Below, piece by piece: positions 60,137 to 64,000 of a stretch of 64,000 bases of DNA. The position numbers and the translations under genes are program-made. The notes below the pieces were generated by a model. That model ran no database searches and had not been told where the DNA came from. It worked only from the letters and a program-made list of their open reading frames with translations. This stretch comes from an uncultured Eubacteriales bacterium. GTDB taxonomy: Bacteria > Bacillota_I > Bacilli_A > RF39 > UBA660. Every line of letters starts with the position of its first letter. Position 1 is the stretch's first letter. Location: positions 1 to 64,000 of the forward strand of contig CAJMAC010000002.1 of the NCBI GenBank assembly GCA_905211265.1, written 5' to 3'.

Positions 60137-60658
60137 ATGGATATATTAATTCCTGATATGTATCAAAAAAGTATTTATTCAATTAATTATGAAAAATTAT
60201 ATAATTGTGGTATTAGATGTTTATTATTTGATTTAGATAATACTTGTGTTCCATATGTAGAAAAAGTTCCTAGTAAGAAGTTAATTGATTTATTTGATTA
60301 TTTAAAGGATATGGGTTTTAAGGTAATATTATTTAGTAATGCTACGAAAAAAAGATTAGAGGTATTTAAGAATACTTTGGTTGTTGATTGTTCTTATAGT
60401 TCTAGAAAGCCTAGTAAAAGAAAATTTTTAAAGGTTTTAAAGATGTATAATTTTGATTTAAGTGAGGTTGCTATTATTGGAGATCAATTATTTACAGATA
60501 TTCTTGGAGGTAATAGGGTAGGAATTAAAACTATTTTAGTTAATCCTATGTCAAAGAAAGATATGCCTTTAACTTTTATTTTTAGAATACTTGAGCGTGG
60601 TCAATTTAAAAAGTTTAAAAAAAGAGGTATATTAAAGTTAGGGGAATATTATGAATAA
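60137..60658 (+). CDS. yqeG: YqeG-family HAD phosphatase
   Basis: The HAD motif I is LLFDLDNTCVP (Asp nucleophile and second Asp), motif II is VILFSNATKK, and motif III/IV is IGDQLFTDILGGNRVG. At 173 aa it has the YqeG length; family members are IIIA-type phosphatases, in some lineages phosphatidylglycerophosphate phosphatases, which would fit with pgsA elsewhere in the window. It overlaps yqeH by 8 bases, the conserved yqeG-yqeH order. Confidence 0.9.
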   Translation: MDILIPDMYQKSIYSINYEKLYNCGIRCLLFDLDNTCVPYVEKVPSKKLIDLFDYLKDMGFKVILFSNATKKRLEVFKNTLVVDCSYSSRKPSKRKFLKVLKMYNFDLSEVAIIGDQLFTDILGGNRVGIKTILVNPMSKKDMPLTFIFRILERGQFKKFKKRGILKLGEYYE

Positions 60659-61619
60659 GTGTATTGGATGTGGAAGTATATTACAGGATACTGATAAAAA
60701 TAAAGATGGTTATGTATTAGATATTAATGATAAGTTATGTCAAAGATGTTTTAGGATTAGATATTATAATGAATATAAAAATACTATTAGAGATAATAAT
60801 GATTATTTAAAGATATTAGATAGTATTAATAATGATGATTTAGTGGTATATGTAACTAGTTTACTTGATATAAGATTAGATTATATTGATAGTTTTAAAA
60901 ATGTTATTGTAGTTTTAACTAAAAGAGATATTTTACCTAAGAGTGTTAAGGATGAGAAGTTAATTAAATATATTAAATCTAGGTATAATCCTCTTGAAGT
61001 AATTGTAGTAAGTAGTGTTAAAAATTATAATATTGATTATTTATTTGATATTTTGAGACAATATAAAAAGAAAAATATTTATGTTGTTGGTACTACAAAT
61101 GGAGGAAAATCTACTTTAATAAATAAACTTATTAAGAATTATAGTGATAATGATGTTGTTATTACTTCATCAATGTATCCTTCGACTACTTTGGATAAGA
61201 TAGAGATTAATATTCTAGGGTTAAATATTATTGATACTCCTGGATTAATAAATAAGGGTAGTATTGTTAATTATATTGATAATAATTTATTAAAGAAAAT
61301 TACTATAAAAAAAGAGATTAAGCCTAAAACTTATCAATTAAATGGTAAGGGTAGTGTTTTAATCGAAGATTTAATTAGACTGGATTATGATACAAAGGGT
61401 ACTAGTATGACTATTTACGTTAATAATTTAGTTAATATTAGGTTTTTAGGTAAAGATAATAATAAATTATTAGATGGTAAATGTAATAAATTTAGTTTAG
61501 ATAATAATAAAGATATTGTAATTAGTGATTTATGTTTTATTAAGTTTACTAAGAATGTTAATTTAAATATTTATTCTAATTATGATGTATTAATATATGA
61601 AAGGGATAATTTGATATAA
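60651..61619 (+). CDS. yqeH: Ribosome biogenesis GTPase YqeH
   Basis: A zinc finger begins the protein (CIGCGSILQ and LCQRCFRIRYYNE). The GTPase is circularly permuted: G4 VLTKRD lies before G1 VGTTNGGKSTLINKL, switch SSMYPSTTLD and G3 IDTPGLI. The C-terminal domain binds RNA in homologues. YqeH acts in 30S assembly. 322 aa, slightly shorter than Bacillus YqeH (366). The nadD-linked genes that normally follow are missing here. Confidence 0.93.
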   Translation: MNKCIGCGSILQDTDKNKDGYVLDINDKLCQRCFRIRYYNEYKNTIRDNNDYLKILDSINNDDLVVYVTSLLDIRLDYIDSFKNVIVVLTKRDILPKSVKDEKLIKYIKSRYNPLEVIVVSSVKNYNIDYLFDILRQYKKKNIYVVGTTNGGKSTLINKLIKNYSDNDVVITSSMYPSTTLDKIEINILGLNIIDTPGLINKGSIVNYIDNNLLKKITIKKEIKPKTYQLNGKGSVLIEDLIRLDYDTKGTSMTIYVNNLVNIRFLGKDNNKLLDGKCNKFSLDNNKDIVISDLCFIKFTKNVNLNIYSNYDVLIYERDNLI

Positions 61620-61688
61620 TTATCTTTTTTTATTGATATTTTATTTGTTTTGTGATAGAATACTTAGGTAAAAAAAGGGGGAGATATC

Positions 61689-62576
61689 ATGAATGTAATG
61701 AATATTTCTGAAAGAAAATTTAATAATTTAGAAAGATTTGTATTACCTAATGGAGTATTTAATAATGAAAGTGAATTATTTTATATCGATGAAAAGAATA
61801 AATGGGAGAAAAGAAGATTTTTGTTAAAGAAACTTAATAATGATTTTGGAATAATATTAAGTAATAAATTATTTACTGTTAATGAACTTATTACTAATAA
61901 AGATATTATAGGTATTTCTGAATTGGTTATTCCTGATAAGTTAGTATCTGTTCATGGTAAGATAGTGGGTTTTACTATACCTTTGGTTAATGGTAATAAT
62001 TTTGGTGAAGTATTATCTAATGATAGTATTAGTGTTAGTGATAAAATTAAATATTTTAAGGAAATAGGATATATTTTAGAAAATATGAAATATGTTAGAC
62101 AATATACTCTGCTTAATGATTTTTATTTGAATGATATTCATGAAAATAATTTTGTACTTAATAATGATACTGGTAAAATTAATGTAGTGGATATGGATAG
62201 TTGTAAAATAAATAATAATATGACTATGGTTTCGTTAAGATTAAGTTCTTTTAGTAATATTTTTAGTGTTAATAAATATGAGAAAGAAAATTCTATGTGT
62301 GGTGGTTGTTATAAGCCTAGTTATAATACTGAAATGTATTCATATATAATAATGCTTTTAAGATTTATTTCTAATTATAGAATTAATGAAATGGATGTTT
62401 CATCTTATTATGCTTATATGGAGTATTTACATAAATTAGGCATATCTTATGAGCTTATTGATATTTTAGCTAGTATATATAGTGAAAAAGATAATGTTAA
62501 TCCATATTTATTACTTGATGAATTTATTTCTTATTATGAGAAATGTGATTATAAGAAATATGTATTGAAGGTGTAA
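61689..62576 (+). CDS. Protein-kinase-fold protein, first of a tandem pair
   Basis: A 295-aa protein whose middle has the look of a kinase-like phosphotransferase: SVHGKIVGFTIPLVNGNNFGEVL (N-lobe and hinge), a helix YFKEIGYILENM, then DIHENNFVLNN as catalytic loop (H-x-x-N) and NVVDMDSCKI in the place of the DFG segment. These could bind ATP and Mg. The P-loop is not obvious. The next gene is a paralogue. Substrate unknown. Ribosome site GGGGGAGA. Confidence 0.65.
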   Translation: MNVMNISERKFNNLERFVLPNGVFNNESELFYIDEKNKWEKRRFLLKKLNNDFGIILSNKLFTVNELITNKDIIGISELVIPDKLVSVHGKIVGFTIPLVNGNNFGEVLSNDSISVSDKIKYFKEIGYILENMKYVRQYTLLNDFYLNDIHENNFVLNNDTGKINVVDMDSCKINNNMTMVSLRLSSFSNIFSVNKYEKENSMCGGCYKPSYNTEMYSYIIMLLRFISNYRINEMDVSSYYAYMEYLHKLGISYELIDILASIYSEKDNVNPYLLLDEFISYYEKCDYKKYVLKV

Positions 62577-62578
62577 AT

Positions 62579-63421
62579 ATGATTGATTTTAATAAATTTT
62601 GTAATAGTGAAACTTTATATGATATTAAAAATATTAATCATGTAGAAAGTGATTTATATGTTAAAAGTGGCGTAATGTATAAGAAGATGAATCTTAGTTA
62701 TGGACAACTTGATAATAAATTAAATACTGTTAATTCTCTTATTGATAATAAGAATGTTATTGATATTGAAGAATTAATATTACCTAGTGGTATTGTGCAT
62801 ATTGATAGAAATAGTGGAGTTCTTATAATTAAAGAAAAGTTTATTAATAATATTAATTTTAGATATGTTTTAAATAGTGATTTATATTCTTTTTCTGAAA
62901 AGATAGAATATTTTAAGCAAATAGGATTAATTTTAGATAAAATGAAGAATGTTAGAGATAATACTAATATTAAAGATTTTTATTTATGTGATTTATATAC
63001 AGATAATTTTATATTAAATACTGATACTAATAGAATTAATGTAATTGATATGGATAGTTGTAAGATAAATGGTAATAATAATTGTTCTTCATATTATTTA
63101 TTTGAAAACAATGTAATAGATAGTGTAAAAAAATATAAGAAGAAGGAATTAAGTTGGTTTACTGAGTATGAAATAAATGAAAATACTGACATATTATGTT
63201 ATATTATTATGTTAATTAGTTTTATATCTGGTTGTGATATAAATAAGATAAATATTAATGAATTTAATAATTATATGGATTATTTAGTTAATTTTGGGTT
63301 ATCTAATCAATTAGTAAGTATACTTGCTAGGATATATTCAAATGATGATAATGTTAATCCTTATTTATTACTTGATGAATTAAATAAGTATGATAGTAAG
63401 AAATATGTTTTAAAAAAATAA
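62579..63421 (+). CDS. Protein-kinase-fold protein, second of a tandem pair
   Basis: A 280-aa paralogue of the preceding product: YFKQIGLILDKM, DLYTDNFILNTDTNRINVID with DMDSCKI, and NPYLLLDEL near the end are shared. In the catalytic loop the His of H-x-x-N is Tyr (LYTDN), while Asp and Asn remain, so activity may differ between the two. It starts 2 bases after the first gene, hence one operon. Confidence 0.65.
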   Translation: MIDFNKFCNSETLYDIKNINHVESDLYVKSGVMYKKMNLSYGQLDNKLNTVNSLIDNKNVIDIEELILPSGIVHIDRNSGVLIIKEKFINNINFRYVLNSDLYSFSEKIEYFKQIGLILDKMKNVRDNTNIKDFYLCDLYTDNFILNTDTNRINVIDMDSCKINGNNNCSSYYLFENNVIDSVKKYKKKELSWFTEYEINENTDILCYIIMLISFISGCDINKININEFNNYMDYLVNFGLSNQLVSILARIYSNDDNVNPYLLLDELNKYDSKKYVLKK

Positions 63422-63424
63422 TAT

Positions 63425-63451
63425 CAAACAAATGTATGAAAAAGTATTGAC
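63425..63451 (+). repeat. 27-base block upstream of mrnC, identical to one upstream of recA
   Basis: The second copy of the block at 29842-29868, starting CAAACAAATGTATG and running into the -35 box. Placement relative to the promoter is the same in both. Confidence 0.8.
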
Positions 63452-63475
63452 TATATATTTTGTTTATTGTATAAT
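63447..63475 (+). promoter_or_regulatory. Promoter of mrnC-rlmB
   Basis: TTGACT (63447-63452), 17-base spacer, TATAAT (63470-63475). Confidence 0.8.
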
Positions 63476-63501
63476 TAATTTGGTTATAAAGTGGTGGTTA
63501 T

Positions 63502-63870
63502 ATGGATTTAAGAACTATTAATGTTATGTCTTTGGCATATTTAGGAGATGCTATATATGAAGTATATATTAGGGAGAACTTAATTAATAAATATGCTAAG
63601 GTTGATGAATTACAAAAGAATGCAGTTAATTATGTTTCTGCGAAAGGGCAGGTTAAAATATTAGATAATTTAATTAATAACAATATATTAAATGAAGAAG
63701 AATTGGATGTTATTAAAAGAGGTAGAAATTATAAAAGAAGTATTCATCCAAAAAATACTGATATTATTACTTATAAGAAGTCTTCGGGATTTGAGACTTT
63801 GATTGGTTATTTGTATTTAAAGGATAAAAATAGATTAAAAGAAATTTTAACTTATATAGAGGTGAAATAA
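63502..63870 (+). CDS. mrnC: Mini-ribonuclease 3 (Mini-III)
   Basis: An RNase III catalytic domain without the dsRNA-binding domain: SLAYLGDAIYEVYIRE carries the acidic signature (Asp, Glu), and RGRNYKRSIHPKNTD with the later GFETLIGYLYL holds the second acidic residue. In Firmicutes it matures 23S rRNA ends. The 122-aa length is typical. It overlaps rlmB by one base (TAATG), as in the conserved cysS-mrnC-rlmB order, although cysS is not in front of it here. Confidence 0.93.
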   Translation: MDLRTINVMSLAYLGDAIYEVYIRENLINKYAKVDELQKNAVNYVSAKGQVKILDNLINNNILNEEELDVIKRGRNYKRSIHPKNTDIITYKKSSGFETLIGYLYLKDKNRLKEILTYIEVK

Positions 63871-64000
63871 TGTATATATATGGTAAGAATGTTGCAAGAG
63901 AAAAATTAAATAGTGATGAAAAGATTGCTAGGGTATATTTATCTGATAAGTTTAAAGACTATGAAATTATAAAATTATTAAAGGATAAAAAGATTAAGAT
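63870..64000 (+). CDS. rlmB: TrmH/RlmB-family rRNA 2'-O-methyltransferase, partial at window end
   Basis: Only the first 43 codons are present: MYIYGKNVAREKLNSDEKIARVYLS and more of the L30e-like substrate-binding domain that begins these enzymes. RlmB methylates the ribose of a G in 23S rRNA. Position after mrnC supports the call. The SPOUT domain is beyond the window. Confidence 0.8.
   Translation, partial: MYIYGKNVAREKLNSDEKIARVYLSDKFKDYEIIKLLKDKKIK

Noticed and set aside
1..64000. CRISPR arrays
   Set aside because: Many short repeated strings are present, but they come from Asn/Asp/Lys codon runs inside genes; no regular repeat-spacer unit was found.
1..64000. Alternative genetic code (TGA as Trp), as in Mycoplasma
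   Set aside because: TGA ends genes at 8408-8410 and 43510-43512, and Trp residues in conserved motifs use TGG.

Overview
The window is a very AT-rich stretch of bacterial chromosome with the standard genetic code: TGA is used as a stop (for example at 8408-8410) and Trp is TGG. Gene content and order are those of a low-GC Firmicute of the Bacilli type: dnaB-dnaI, a short DnaE polymerase, gpsB followed by rnpB, rodZ-pgsA-recA-rny, ftsY with ylxM, rlmN-prpC-prkC-rsgA-rpe, yqeG-yqeH, and mrnC-rlmB. Strong A/T codon bias, NPQTG sorting signals, many small membrane proteins and ESX/LXG-like secreted proteins suggest an uncultured, probably gut-associated Bacilli lineage (RF39-like). That placement is inference; no 16S gene is present.

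Layout. 0.2-8.4 kb is accessory: a GH10 glycosidase without a signal peptide, flanked by repeated motifs, a SEC-C gene remnant, a DUF84 NTPase, an AAA ATPase, a Nudix hydrolase, unknown genes and an OatA-like acyltransferase with two SGNH domains. 8.4-10.6 kb (minus strand) holds a lipoprotein and two related two-helix membrane proteins, one fused to a CHAP hydrolase. 10.7-24.4 kb is housekeeping: CBS-type pyrophosphatase, acetate kinase, NrnA-like DHH enzyme, CPBP protease, primosome genes, DnaE, RNA modification enzymes and a Xre regulator. Then come tRNA-Asn, two small membrane proteins and a HerA-like ATPase. 27.4-33.8 kb carries gpsB, RNase P RNA, rodZ, pgsA, recA, rny and a GH3 glycosidase.

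33.8-40.7 kb is the most unusual part. It has two cassettes with matching promoters that encode small helical WXG100/Lap-like proteins. The second ends in two large proteins that share an N-terminal domain but carry different cell-wall hydrolase domains (NlpC/P60-like and CHAP-like). None has a signal peptide, which points to type VII (ESX/LXG) export. A frameshifted ISL3-family element sits in the terminator between the cassettes.

40.7-57.4 kb returns to core functions (ftsY, ylxM, a single-AAA ClpB-like protein, a THI5/TauABC-type transporter, a broken sortase-anchored protein, pcrA, a VanY-like peptidase, rlmN, the PP2C/PASTA-kinase pair, rsgA, rpe). 57.4-58.7 kb contains a tandem pair of unknown proteins and a locus that looks like a decayed or switched-off type I toxin-antitoxin system. 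The end carries rpmB (57 codons), a SigK-like sigma factor, yqeG-yqeH, two tandem kinase-fold proteins, mrnC and the start of rlmB.

All calls come from reading the sequence. No database search was run, so family names rest on motif recognition.
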